The notes under the pieces: model-generated
What the model saw: the letters and a program-made list of their open reading frames with translations, nothing else
What the model was told of the DNA's origin: nothing
Databases searched by the model: none
Made by a program: the position numbers and the translations under genes
Shown here: positions 35,922 to 43,854 of the stretch, in pieces
Layout: every line of letters starts with the position of its first letter
Numbering within the stretch: the first letter of the stretch is position 1
Assembly: GCA_017643925.1 (NCBI GenBank)
Contig: JAEPML010000013.1
Span: 95,398 to 159,397, forward strand
Origin: Roseibium sp.
Lineage (GTDB): Bacteria > Pseudomonadota > Alphaproteobacteria > Rhizobiales > Stappiaceae
DNA: 64,000 nucleotides
Direction: 5' to 3'

Positions 35922-36803
35922 TTAGCGGGTCGGAACCGGAGTCTCGCCTCGGTAGTCGTAGAAACCGCGCTGGGTCTTGCGGCCCAGCCAGCCGGCTTCG
36001 ACATATTTCACCAGGAGCGGGCAGGGACGATACTTGGTATCCGCAAGTCCCTCATAAAGAACCTGCATGATCGACAGGCAGGTATCCAGGCCGATGAAAT
36101 CCGCCAATTGAAGCGGGCCCATCGGGTGGTTGGCGCCAAGGCGCATGGCCTTGTCGATCGACTCCACGGAACCGACACCCTCATAGAGCGTGTAGATCGC
36201 CTCGTTGATCATCGGCAGAAGAATCCGGTTGACCATGAAGGCAGGAAAATCCTCGGCCACGGCAATCTGCTTGCCCAACCGGTCACAGAACCCCTTGGAG
36301 GCTTCGAATGTCTCGTCTTCAGTGGCAATGCCGCGAACCAGCTCAACCAGCTCCATGATCGGCACCGGGTTCATGAAGTGGATACCGATAAAGCGCTCCG
36401 GCCTGTCCGTGGTGGCAGCCAGGCGTGTGATGGAAATGGACGACGTGTTCGTCGCCAGAATGGCTTCCGGCTTCAGGATCGGGCAAAGCTGCGAGAAGAT
36501 CTTACGTTTGACCTGTTCGTTCTCGACCGCCGACTCGATTACCAGATCCACGTTACTCAGGAGATCGAGATCCTCAGCCGGCTTGATCCTGTCCAGCGCG
36601 GCCGTCCGGACATCTTCCGTGATCAGGGACTTGGAAACCTGGCGGGCCATATTTCCGTTGATGGATGCCAGGCCGGATTCGATCCGCTCCATGGAAATAT
36701 CGCTCAACGCCACGTCATATCCGGCAAGCGCACAAACATGCGCGATACCGCTACCCATCTGACCTGCGCCGATAATGCCAACTTTCTTGATTTCCACAAC
36801 CAT
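35922..36803 (-). CDS. hbd: 3-hydroxybutyryl-CoA dehydrogenase
   Basis: NAD(P)-dependent enzyme interconverting 3-hydroxybutyryl-CoA and acetoacetyl-CoA, 293 aa. Rossmann start IKKVGIIGAGQMGSGIAHVC, the LATNTSSISITRLA loop, the signature IGIHFMNPVPIMELVELVRG with the catalytic His, and the C-terminal domain with FPAFMVNRILLPMINEAI and HPMGPLQLADFIGLD. The ATG at 36803 is preferred; the upstream open extension reaches the etfA side hairpin. It lies between etfA and the acyl-CoA ligase on the same strand. Confidence 0.95.
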   Translation of the reverse strand: MVVEIKKVGIIGAGQMGSGIAHVCALAGYDVALSDISMERIESGLASINGNMARQVSKSLITEDVRTAALDRIKPAEDLDLLSNVDLVIESAVENEQVKRKIFSQLCPILKPEAILATNTSSISITRLAATTDRPERFIGIHFMNPVPIMELVELVRGIATEDETFEASKGFCDRLGKQIAVAEDFPAFMVNRILLPMINEAIYTLYEGVGSVESIDKAMRLGANHPMGPLQLADFIGLDTCLSIMQVLYEGLADTKYRPCPLLVKYVEAGWLGRKTQRGFYDYRGETPVPTR

Positions 36804-36881
36804 CCTGTAATTCCGATCCTTAAAGTCACCGCGACAGACGGTGCTGCGGCTATTTTTGGCAAGTCTTGGGCCGAACAGCAA

Positions 36882-36919
36882 GAACCCCGGAGCGAAAACT
36901 GTCATTCACACCGGGGTTC
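36882..36919 (-). terminator. Hairpin between etfA and hbd
   Basis: GAACCCCGG at 36882-36890 pairs with CCGGGGTTC at 36911-36919 across a 20-nt loop. Read leftward no U-tract follows, so it may slow transcription or protect the etfA 3' end rather than terminate fully. Confidence 0.4.
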
Positions 36920-36940
36920 GTGATCAATTTGCCGCAGGTG

Positions 36941-37873
36941 TTACTCGACTGCAGCCTTCAGATCTGGCAGGACCTCGAACAGATCGGCGACAAGACCATA
37001 GTCAGCAACCTGGAAGATCGGGGCTTCCTCGTCCTTGTTGATCGCAACGATCACCTTGGAATCCTTCATGCCTGCCAGATGCTGAATAGCACCCGAAATA
37101 CCGCAGGCGATGTAGAGATCCGGTGCCACGACCTTACCGGTCTGACCAACCTGCCAGTCATTTGGCGCATAGCCCGCATCCACCGCGGCACGCGATGCAC
37201 CGACGGCAGCGCCAAGAGCATCGGCGACAGGCATGATGACTTCCTGGAACTTCTCTTCGGAACCGAGTGCACGGCCACCGGAGATGATGATCTTGGCGGA
37301 AGTCAGTTCAGGACGGTCGGACTTCGACAGCTCCTCACCAACGAATTCGGAAAGACCGGAGCCATCAGTGCCTGCAACTGTCTCGACGGACGCGGACCCG
37401 CCTTCTTCAGCCGCCGCGAAAGTGGAGGTCCGGACGGTGATGACCTTTTTCGGGTCACCGGATTTGACCGTCTGAATCGCGTTACCGGCGTAAATCGGAC
37501 GTTCAAAGGTTTCCGCGTCGATAACCGCCGTGATGTCGGAGATCTGCATCACGTCCAGAAGAGCTGCTACGCGCGGCAGGGTGTTCTTGCCGTTGGCCGT
37601 TGCCGGGGCAACGATGGCATCATAGTCACCGGCCATTCCAACAATCAGGTCAGCCAGCGGCTCGGCCAACTGGTGCTCGAGCGCATCACTTTCGGCAACC
37701 AGGACCTTTGCGGCACCGGACAGTTTCGATGCGGCTTCGGCAACGCCCTGCACACCTTTACCTGCCACCAGGACATGGACGTCGGAACCAAGAGCAACGG
37801 CAGCGGTGAGGGCCTTCGCGGTGGCGTCATTCAATGCACCGCCGGCATGTTCAGCTACAAGAAGTGTTGTCAT
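36941..37873 (-). CDS. etfA: Electron transfer flavoprotein alpha subunit
   Basis: FAD-binding subunit of ETF, which passes electrons from acyl-CoA dehydrogenases to ETF:ubiquinone oxidoreductase. 310 aa. The N-terminal domain starts TTLLVAEHAGGALNDATAKA; the C-terminal FAD domain has KIIISGGRALGSEEKFQEV, GASRAAVDAGYAPNDWQVG, PDLYIACGISGAIQHLAGM and AINKDEEAPIFQVADYGLV. It lies 23 nt behind etfB. Confidence 0.97.
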   Translation of the reverse strand: MTTLLVAEHAGGALNDATAKALTAAVALGSDVHVLVAGKGVQGVAEAASKLSGAAKVLVAESDALEHQLAEPLADLIVGMAGDYDAIVAPATANGKNTLPRVAALLDVMQISDITAVIDAETFERPIYAGNAIQTVKSGDPKKVITVRTSTFAAAEEGGSASVETVAGTDGSGLSEFVGEELSKSDRPELTSAKIIISGGRALGSEEKFQEVIMPVADALGAAVGASRAAVDAGYAPNDWQVGQTGKVVAPDLYIACGISGAIQHLAGMKDSKVIVAINKDEEAPIFQVADYGLVADLFEVLPDLKAAVE

Positions 37874-37896
37874 ATTCTTTTCTCCCGCAGCGGTCC

Positions 37897-38646
37897 TTAA
37901 AGGACGCCGGCCTCGTTCTTGAGTTTTTCAACCAGTTCACCAACGGATTCCACCTTGATGCCGGCCTGACGCGCAGGCGGTTCGGCGGTGGTGACAACGG
38001 TGAGGCGCGGAGTGATATCGACACCGAAATCTTCCGGTGTTTTCTCGTCGATCGGCTTCTTCTTTGCTTTCATGATGTTCGGCAGAGAAGCATAGCGCGG
38101 CTCGTTGAGGCGCAGGTCCGTCGTGACGATGGCCGGAAGTTTCAGCTTCACGGTCTGCAAACCGCCATCGACTTCGCGGGTCACATCGGCCGTGCCTTCA
38201 CCCAGATCGACCTTTGAGGCAAAGGTGCCCTGGCTCCAGCCCAGCAGCGCGGCCAGCATCTGGCCGGTCTGGTTGCAGTCGTCGTCGATGGCCTGTTTAC
38301 CCAGGATCACGAGGCCCGGCTCTTCGGCCTCGACGATTGCCTTCAGGATCTTGGCGACAGCGAGCGGTTCGGTTGTTTCTTCGGTCTTGACCAGAATTCC
38401 GCGGTCTGCGCCCATGGCCAGGCCGGTGCGGAGCGTTTCGGTAGCCTGCTGCGGACCAACAGAGACGACAACGACTTCGGTTGCCTTGCCGGCTTCCTTC
38501 AGACGCAGCGCTTCTTCAACGGAAATTTCGTCAAACGGGTTCATGGACATCTTGACGTTTGCAAGATCCACTCCGGAACCGTCCGCCTTCACGCGAACCT
38601 TGACGTTGTAATCGATGACCCGCTTCACGGGTACGAGGATTTTCAT
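37897..38646 (-). CDS. etfB: Electron transfer flavoprotein beta subunit
   Basis: Beta subunit of ETF with the AMP-binding site, 249 aa. Family motifs are [19 protein letters not shown] at the N-terminus, [49 protein letters not shown] and the recognition-loop region [20 protein letters not shown]. It is first in the leftward run etfB-etfA-hbd-acyl-CoA ligase, consistent with a fatty-acid or acyl-CoA oxidation unit. 273 nt separate it from the anti-sigma gene upstream. Confidence 0.97.
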   Translation of the reverse strand: MKILVPVKRVIDYNVKVRVKADGSGVDLANVKMSMNPFDEISVEEALRLKEAGKATEVVVVSVGPQQATETLRTGLAMGADRGILVKTEETTEPLAVAKILKAIVEAEEPGLVILGKQAIDDDCNQTGQMLAALLGWSQGTFASKVDLGEGTADVTREVDGGLQTVKLKLPAIVTTDLRLNEPRYASLPNIMKAKKKPIDEKTPEDFGVDITPRLTVVTTAEPPARQAGIKVESVGELVEKLKNEAGVL

Positions 38647-38871
38647 TGGGTCTCAACCTCTTGCTGGGCCGGCTTTCACCGCACCGCATTAAAGGACTCT
38701 TCCCGCCAGGTTTGCGTGGATTTACAAATGGCAGAAAAGAGCCGGTCGTGGCGCATGGCGCGGGACGGTACTGACCCGCACGGCGACTGTCAATTGCGCT
38801 AAAAGGTCAAAAATGGGAATTTGCCGGGCTTGGAAAAGCTTGCGTCGCAAAAACGACAATTCGGCAACGCA

Positions 38872-38894
38872 ACACGCGCCCTGAAGGCGCGTGT
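38872..38894 (-). terminator. Hairpin after the sigma/anti-sigma operon
   Basis: ACACGCGCC at 38872-38880 pairs perfectly with GGCGCGTGT at 38886-38894 around CTGAA. It lies about 25 nt past the anti-sigma stop. No U-tract follows, so the call rests on the strong GC stem and position. Nothing else recognisable lies between 38,647 and 38,871. Confidence 0.5.
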
Positions 38895-38919
38895 CGGGTG
38901 AGGTTTCAGACCGGGTTGA

Positions 38920-39618
38920 TCAGATGCCGGGTGAGCGCGGCGAAAAGCCGTCAGACACCGGTTCGGCGAACACCGTGGTCCACGTCCCGTCCTGGTCACG
39001 GCACGCCGTACCACGGATGGACATGGCAATACCGCTGAAGCTCGTCTGCCTGAGATACTGGCGGCACCAATGACCGCTTTTGCTCCTGTAGGTCTTGATT
39101 GGTGTCAGGACTTCCGACCAGTCACCTTCCTGACCAATATAGACAGGTTCACCGCTAACCTTTGTTTCAAGCGCGTTCTGAACGGTTTGCGCCAGCAGAA
39201 TACGTTCCGTTTCCATATGCGCGGCGAGCGACGCGACGGTATCGTCCATGCGGCTTTGCATCCAGAAGGACGTAAATGCGAATGTTCCCGCGACAAGCAC
39301 GAGGCTTGCAGCCACCTGGAGGCCGATATGGATGAAGGAACCAGCGTGCCTTGCCGGCCTGGCCGGGCTCCTGCTGTCGAACTCCCGGTCGATCGCCGAT
39401 TCAAACCTCTCGAGGCTCTCTTGCGGGATGGTCGCCGACATCGCCTGGTTCAAGCGTTCATTGTCGTCCGACATGTCTTGCAGGAGCGCATTTGCACCTG
39501 GAATCTGATCGATTTCAGCGAGCAGCTTGGCGCGTTCCTCACCGGACACATCGCCATCCAGAATTCTTCCGATTTTTGCCGCGAGCAGTATTTTTTCGCG
39601 TTTCTCGTCAAATCTCAT
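38920..39618 (-). CDS. Membrane anti-sigma factor with a surface-antigen-like C-terminal domain
   Basis: A 232-aa protein. The N-terminal ~80 residues are charged and helical (KREKILLAAKIGRILDGDVS, ERAKLLAEIDQIPGANALLQ), as in anti-sigma domains. One membrane helix follows (HIGLQVAASLVLVAGTFAFT, ~residues 95-115), then a periplasmic domain ending TPIKTYRSKSGHWCRQYL and IRGTACRDQDGTW. That C-terminal domain is strikingly like the one in the lipoprotein encoded at 40931-41311. The start codon overlaps the end of the ECF sigma gene by 4 nt, the usual coupling of a sigma factor with its anti-sigma factor. Confidence 0.82.
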   Translation of the reverse strand: MRFDEKREKILLAAKIGRILDGDVSGEERAKLLAEIDQIPGANALLQDMSDDNERLNQAMSATIPQESLERFESAIDREFDSRSPARPARHAGSFIHIGLQVAASLVLVAGTFAFTSFWMQSRMDDTVASLAAHMETERILLAQTVQNALETKVSGEPVYIGQEGDWSEVLTPIKTYRSKSGHWCRQYLRQTSFSGIAMSIRGTACRDQDGTWTTVFAEPVSDGFSPRSPGI

Positions 39619-40157
39619 CCCACACCCCCGGGCGCGTTGCGCAACTTGTCTTCTTGCTCGGTGCTTTTCGTTTCAAGCCACTCCCGCAGCTTCAAACGTG
39701 CCCGTGCAAGACGACTGGTCACGGTTCCGATCGGTACACCAAGTTCCTCGGCCACATCCTTGTAGCTTCGACCCTCGACGGCAATCTTCAGAAGAACCTG
39801 TCGATTGTCCTCGTCCAGTTGGCCGATAAACGACTGCACCTTTTTCAGTTCCAGGCTGCTCGCGGCAGCCTTTGCCCCATCGTAACTCTCCTCGAAATCC
39901 ATCATCGCCAGATCGAACAAGCGGGATCTGTTCGCAGAATCCCGAAGAGAGTTGAGATAAAGGTTTTGCAGAATGCGGAACATCCAGCTGTCGAGACGGG
40001 TTGCCGGATCGAACTGGTCCAGTGATCTTATTGCCCGCTCACAAGTCGTCTGCACCAGATCGTCTGCCTGGTCCGGATTTCGGCACAGTCTCAGCGCGAA
40101 ACTCCGCAGCTTCGGCAGCAAACGGATCATCTCCGTTTTCAGTGACTCATCAGGCAA
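39615..40157 (-). CDS. ECF-family RNA polymerase sigma factor
   Basis: A 180-aa extracytoplasmic-function sigma factor. Region 2 spans SFALRLCRNPDQADDLVQTT and SWMFRILQNLYLNSLRD (-10 recognition); region 4 has SYKDVAEELGVPIGTVTSRL and ARARLKLREWL (-35 helix-turn-helix). Region 1.1 and 3 are absent, as in all ECF factors. The start is a TTG at 40157 with GGAG 6 nt upstream (AACTTC between). Its partner anti-sigma gene follows in a 4-nt overlap. It is divergent from the Gly-Asp-Arg repeat gene, a likely target. Autoregulation is likely for such a pair, but no promoter motif was identified with confidence. Confidence 0.9.
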   Translation of the reverse strand: MPDESLKTEMIRLLPKLRSFALRLCRNPDQADDLVQTTCERAIRSLDQFDPATRLDSWMFRILQNLYLNSLRDSANRSRLFDLAMMDFEESYDGAKAAASSLELKKVQSFIGQLDEDNRQVLLKIAVEGRSYKDVAEELGVPIGTVTSRLARARLKLREWLETKSTEQEDKLRNAPGGVG

Positions 40158-40333
40158 GAAGTTCTCCGCAAAACCGCTCTCGTGGTTACAACACGTGATA
40201 TGATCTTTTGATCCCGGCTTTTTTTAGACTATGTTCGGGAAGAAGAAAGAACGCTCAGGTGTTGTGCATACAAGGGTCGGCCCATGGAGCCGGCATCGCA
40301 CACAGTTCAGATCCGACAGCAACCGAAAGACTA

Positions 40334-40909
40334 ATGAAACGCATCCGGCAGATCACATTGCAAGACCGCCTCTCTGTAATGTTCCGCGGTCTACCGGGTG
40401 TTGCGGCTGCGGCACTGGTGTTCTCTCTCGTCTTCTTCAGCCCCTTGATTGACTCGAAAGACACGATTGCTGCGGCCGCACAATCTCGTGGTGACCGCGA
40501 CAACGATCGCGGAGACCGAAGCGAACGCGGCGATAGAGGGGATCGCGGTGACCGAGGGGATCGTGGAGACCGCGGCGACAGAGGCGATCGCGGTGACCGG
40601 GGTGACAGAGGTGATCGCGGTGACCGCAATGATCGAGACGACGACGACGATGATGCGGACGTGTCGAGCGCTGGTGGTCCGGCTTCGCGTTCAACTGCAG
40701 CGCGGGGCTCTGAAGAAGATGAGCGCCCCAACGCCCCGAGTGCAGCTCCAGATACCGCGACAAACGATCCTGCCTCACAAAAGCCTCCTTCTGGAGGTCT
40801 GCTGAATCGAATGTTTGGTAAACCCTACTTCAGCGGCGACAGCGAGCAGTCGGGCAGTACGCTTTCGGAACGCGAAGAACGGGAGGCCATTCAGAACGGC
40901 TGGAAATAG
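40334..40909 (+). CDS. Membrane protein with Gly-Asp-Arg tandem repeats
   Basis: A 191-aa protein. One membrane helix (GVAAAALVFSLVFFSPLID, ~residues 23-41) precedes a stretch (~50-105) of about 15 near-uninterrupted Gly-Asp-Arg triplets, an Asp cluster, an acidic Ser/Pro/Ala tail, and the end LLNRMFGKPYFSGDSEQSG. I know no family. The alternating Arg/Asp repeat is zwitterionic and probably unstructured in the periplasm. The DNA behind it is degenerate (GGC/GGT/GGG/GGA-GAC/GAT-CGC/CGA/CGG), so selection appears to act on the protein. The ATG at 40334 gives a sensible membrane anchor. It lies 21 nt before the lipoprotein gene. Confidence 0.72.
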   Translation: MKRIRQITLQDRLSVMFRGLPGVAAAALVFSLVFFSPLIDSKDTIAAAAQSRGDRDNDRGDRSERGDRGDRGDRGDRGDRGDRGDRGDRGDRGDRGDRNDRDDDDDDADVSSAGGPASRSTAARGSEEDERPNAPSAAPDTATNDPASQKPPSGGLLNRMFGKPYFSGDSEQSGSTLSEREEREAIQNGWK

Positions 40910-40930
40910 ATCCAAGAGGCGGGATCGACT

Positions 40931-41311
40931 TTGATACAACCTGTTTCCGACACGATCAGACGCGTTGCGATTGTCACAGTCAGCTCGATTGCCCTGGCAG
41001 CGTGCTCGGCCATTTCCACGCAGGAGACAGCGTCCCTTTCTGGTGGAAATTCACTGGAATCCACCGACCGGGCGCTCGCCCGAAAGAATTTGCAAAACGC
41101 GTTGGAAAACTCAGTCTCCGGAAGATCCGTGCGCTGGCGAAACCCTGCCAGTGGTGCCAGCGGAACAGCTACCCCGCTCAAGACCTGGCAAACAGCCCAG
41201 GGCACCTATTGCCGCAGATATTCTGAAAGAATAAACCTCGCCTCCGGAAAGGTTGTGAACCGTCAAGGCACCGCTTGCCGGTCCTCCAGCGCGGTCTGGA
41301 AAACCACCTGA
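40931..41311 (+). CDS. Lipoprotein with 17-kDa surface-antigen-like domain
   Basis: A 126-aa lipoprotein with signal RVAIVTVSSIALAAC and the lipobox LAAC, then a ~60-residue spacer and a C-terminal domain TPLKTWQTAQGTYCRRYSER and VNRQGTACRSSSAVW. The paired Cys with Tyr/Arg between is the pattern at the end of 17-kDa/RT0821-type surface antigens. The same domain ends the anti-sigma factor of the neighbouring operon. The start is probably TTG 40931, with GAGGCGGGA upstream. It may be cotranscribed with the Gly-Asp-Arg repeat gene and controlled by the ECF factor. Confidence 0.75.
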   Translation: MIQPVSDTIRRVAIVTVSSIALAACSAISTQETASLSGGNSLESTDRALARKNLQNALENSVSGRSVRWRNPASGASGTATPLKTWQTAQGTYCRRYSERINLASGKVVNRQGTACRSSSAVWKTT

Positions 41312-41350
41312 ATCCAAAGCCGGCCTGCACAAATTCCGGTGAAATCCCCT

Positions 41351-42043
41351 CTACGACAGGTCCTTGTCGAGGAGCGGCACGCCCTTGCGGCGCATGAACA
41401 GTACCAGGACAGCGCCGGCAATCAGCCCGCCGATATGCGCAATCCAGGCCGTTTCGCTGTCTTCGGCAATCAGCAGATTGACAAACTGAAACAGGATCCA
41501 GGCGCCCAGCATCCAGCGGGCGGTCAGGCGCAGGGGAATTCGGCCAAGCACCAGCCCCCAGACTTTCACCCGGGGGTGCAGAAGGAGGTAGGCCGCCACA
41601 ACGCCGGACACGGCGCCCGACGCACCAATCAGGGGCACGGTCGAATTTTCATCCAGGATCGCATAGGCGTACCCGCCCGCCATGGCGCACAGGAGATAGA
41701 AGACCAGATAGCGAAAGTGTCCCATTGCATCTTCGACATTGTCACCGAAGACCCAGAGAAAGAGCATGTTGCCAAGGAGATGCATGAAACTGCCATGCAG
41801 GAAGGCATAGGTGAGAATGGACATCCAGTCCGGTAAATATTGAAGGCCTGGCGCCAGATCCCGGATGTCAAAGAAGACCGCCGGGATCAAGCCAAAGGAC
41901 AGGGCCGACCCCGACACCGCCTGATCCGCACCGGCTCCCTGGAAAACCAGAAAGACGACGATATTTGCGGCGATAATCGAATAGTTCACAAACGGGCGGA
42001 GAACATGGGTCAGCTTGTTGTGATCGTAAAGCGGAATGAACAT
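41351..42043 (-). CDS. Rhomboid family intramembrane serine protease
   Basis: A 230-aa inner-membrane protease with six hydrophobic segments. TYAFLHGSFMHLLGNMLFLW carries the conserved His-x3-His and Asn oxyanion residues, the catalytic Ser is in PLIGASGAVSGVVAAYLLL (GASG), and the catalytic His is in AWIAHIGGLIAGAVLVLF. Substrates unknown. The helix order fits the DUF1751/rhomboid type common in alphaproteobacteria. It is downstream of the cobalamin adenosyltransferase (37 nt) on the same strand and convergent with the lipoprotein gene. Confidence 0.92.
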   Translation of the reverse strand: MFIPLYDHNKLTHVLRPFVNYSIIAANIVVFLVFQGAGADQAVSGSALSFGLIPAVFFDIRDLAPGLQYLPDWMSILTYAFLHGSFMHLLGNMLFLWVFGDNVEDAMGHFRYLVFYLLCAMAGGYAYAILDENSTVPLIGASGAVSGVVAAYLLLHPRVKVWGLVLGRIPLRLTARWMLGAWILFQFVNLLIAEDSETAWIAHIGGLIAGAVLVLFMRRKGVPLLDKDLS

Positions 42044-42080
42044 TCAGCGCGCAACCCCGTTTGAATGAAAGAGGTGAACC

Positions 42081-42656
42081 CTACCGGTTCTTGCCGGGCA
42101 CCCAAAGAACGTCCTTGTCACCCTTGTCATTCAGATATCGTGAAGCGACGAAGAAAAAATCGGACAAGCGGTTCATGTACTTGATCGCTGCCGGATTGAT
42201 TTTCTCCCGTGCGGCCAGCTCCACCATCAGGCGTTCTGCACGCCTGGACACGGTGCGCGCATGATGCAGATGGGCGGACGCCGCGCTGCCGCCCGGAAGC
42301 ACGAAGGAGCGAAGCGGAGACAGATCCGCATTCAGCTCGTCAATCGCCGCCTCGATCGCGTCGACCTGCGCATCCGTGATCCGCAGCGGCTCGTAGCCGA
42401 GGTCCTGATCGGTTTCCGGCGTCGCCAGATCTGCGCCCAGATCGAAAAGATCGTTCTGGATCCGGTTCAATGTCTCGTCCACCGCCGGCGCGATTTCCGC
42501 GGTCTGCAGTCGGGTCAGGCCGACAACCGCATTGGTTTCGTCCACCGTGCCGTAAGCTTCAATTCTGAGATCGTTTTTCGGACGCCGTTCCCCGGAACCC
42601 AGCGCCGTCGTACCGTCATCCCCGGTCTTCGTATAGATCTTGTTCAGAACGACCAT
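42081..42656 (-). CDS. PduO-type cob(I)alamin adenosyltransferase
   Basis: Transfers the adenosyl group from ATP to cob(I)alamin or cob(I)yrinic acid a,c-diamide, producing the cofactor used by mutases. A 191-aa trimeric helical-bundle protein. The N-terminal ATP loop is IYTKTGDDGTTALGSGERR, followed by YGTVDETNAVVGLTRLQ, FVLPGGSAASAHLHHARTV and CERR-like SRRAERLMVE, then YMNRLSDFFFVASRYLN. The neighbouring small twin-TM gene is its usual alphaproteobacterial companion, and etfBA often follows it; here the rhomboid and the sigma module lie between. Confidence 0.93.
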   Translation of the reverse strand: MVVLNKIYTKTGDDGTTALGSGERRPKNDLRIEAYGTVDETNAVVGLTRLQTAEIAPAVDETLNRIQNDLFDLGADLATPETDQDLGYEPLRITDAQVDAIEAAIDELNADLSPLRSFVLPGGSAASAHLHHARTVSRRAERLMVELAAREKINPAAIKYMNRLSDFFFVASRYLNDKGDKDVLWVPGKNR

Positions 42657-42676
42657 CTGGTGATTTCCCTAATCTG

Positions 42677-42874
42677 TTAAAATCCCGGACCGAAGAAATA
42701 GAGTCCACTCATCACCAGGACAATGACCAGAAACTGCAAACCGACGCGCCAGCGCATCAGCATTTGAGACCGGTTGGCCGGACCGTTGCGGAACATGTTC
42801 CAGATACCGAGCAGCAACACGATTGCGACTGCCGCCATCCCGACCGGAATGAGGATGTTGATGATTTCAGCCAT
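42677..42874 (-). CDS. Small twin-transmembrane protein (HIG1-like)
   Basis: A 65-aa protein with two membrane helices (IINILIPVGMAAVAIVLLLG and GLQFLVIVLVMSGLYFF) joined by a short basic loop containing NGPANRSQMLMRWRVG. That loop, with Arg and the MRWRV motif, matches the HIG1/twin-transmembrane family found next to the cobalamin adenosyltransferase in many alphaproteobacteria. In mitochondria HIG1 proteins help respiratory supercomplex assembly; the bacterial role is unproven. It lies 20 nt upstream of the adenosyltransferase. Confidence 0.85.
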   Translation of the reverse strand: MAEIINILIPVGMAAVAIVLLLGIWNMFRNGPANRSQMLMRWRVGLQFLVIVLVMSGLYFFGPGF

Positions 42875-42936
42875 TTTGTTTTCCTGACGGACCGGCCCGC
42901 CGCCGATCCAGAGTGGTCTTCATTTGAATTTACGTC

Positions 42937-43809
42937 CTATTCCTCGCCGTCTGCCGCCCAAATGCAGAACCTGTCAAGGAGGGAAGTCGGCAAAACACGT
43001 TTTGCCACGGCCATTACTGTTGTTGGAATCGTAACATGGTACCTGGCTTTCGGGCGCTTGGCTTCAAGGGCATGGACCAGACGCTTGACGACCGCCTCGG
43101 ACGGAAGCTTGAACGGACCGGGCTCTCCCGCCTCCATTCTGACCCTGCGCTTTTCATAGGTCCGTCGATGCACCGAAGCCCTCAGACCTTCATCACCGAT
43201 CCGGCGGTCGAAATTTGCAAGTGCGTTCCGCGTGAACCGGGTGTCAATCGGCCCGGGTTCGATCAGCGACACATGAATACCTGTTCCCTTGAGTTCCTGA
43301 CGAAGCGTGTCCGAATAGGCTTCCAGCGCAAATTTCGAGGCGGTGTAGGCCCCGCGGTATTTCAGCGCCACGAAACCCAGCACGGACGAGCATTGTACGA
43401 TGCGTCCGGACCGATTGGATCGCATGGCCGGAATCAGCTGCCGTGTCAGGTCGTGCCATCCGATGAAATTCGCTTCGAACAGTGCCCGCATCGCGTCCGT
43501 CGGAATGTCTTCCAGGGCACCCGGCACCGCGTAGGCGCCGTTATTGAAGACGGCATCCAGTTTCCCGTCCGTCGCCCGAAGAACGGCTTCGGCTGTCTTC
43601 GCGATACTGTCGGCGTCCTCGTAGTCCAGCCGAAAGGCTTCAAATCCGTTTTCCTGAAGTTTCTCAATGTCTTCAGGCTTTCTGGCTGTCGCGAAAACAC
43701 GCCAGTTCCGGCCGCGCAGAATATGGGCGGCCGCTGCTCCAATCCCTGAAGAACACCCCGTAATCAAAATCGATCTGTGAACGGGAAAGTTCCCGGGATT
43801 ATCAAACAT
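42937..43809 (-). CDS. Short-chain dehydrogenase/reductase
   Basis: A 290-aa classical SDR. Cofactor loop SILITGCSSGIGAAAAHIL, structural NNGAY (variant of NNAG), catalytic Ser in VQCSSVLGFVALKYRG and the Tyr-x3-Lys in GAYTASKFALEAYSDTLR. FATARKPEDI after the second strand suggests NADP(H) preference because of the Arg. The substrate is unknown; the longer C-terminal part (to ADGEE) resembles bacterial fatty-acid or steroid-type SDRs. It is leftward, between the UbiH-type hydroxylase and the twin-TM gene. Confidence 0.88.
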   Translation of the reverse strand: MFDNPGNFPVHRSILITGCSSGIGAAAAHILRGRNWRVFATARKPEDIEKLQENGFEAFRLDYEDADSIAKTAEAVLRATDGKLDAVFNNGAYAVPGALEDIPTDAMRALFEANFIGWHDLTRQLIPAMRSNRSGRIVQCSSVLGFVALKYRGAYTASKFALEAYSDTLRQELKGTGIHVSLIEPGPIDTRFTRNALANFDRRIGDEGLRASVHRRTYEKRRVRMEAGEPGPFKLPSEAVVKRLVHALEAKRPKARYHVTIPTTVMAVAKRVLPTSLLDRFCIWAADGEE

Positions 43810-43854
43810 TCAATGCAAATCCGGCAGCCTGCAATACGGTAGCTTCAACTCCTA

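Noticed and set aside
40158..40333. EcfG-type or TGTAACC-type ECF promoters in the divergent sigma-factor gap
   Set aside because: GGAAG-N16-GTGTT on the plus strand and TGTAACC at about 40,184-40,190 on the minus strand are only partial matches, and no proper -10 element was seen; too weak to annotate.
40480..40645. CRISPR-like or minisatellite array
   Set aside because: The periodicity is a protein repeat (Gly-Asp-Arg) with degenerate codons; no spacer structure is present.
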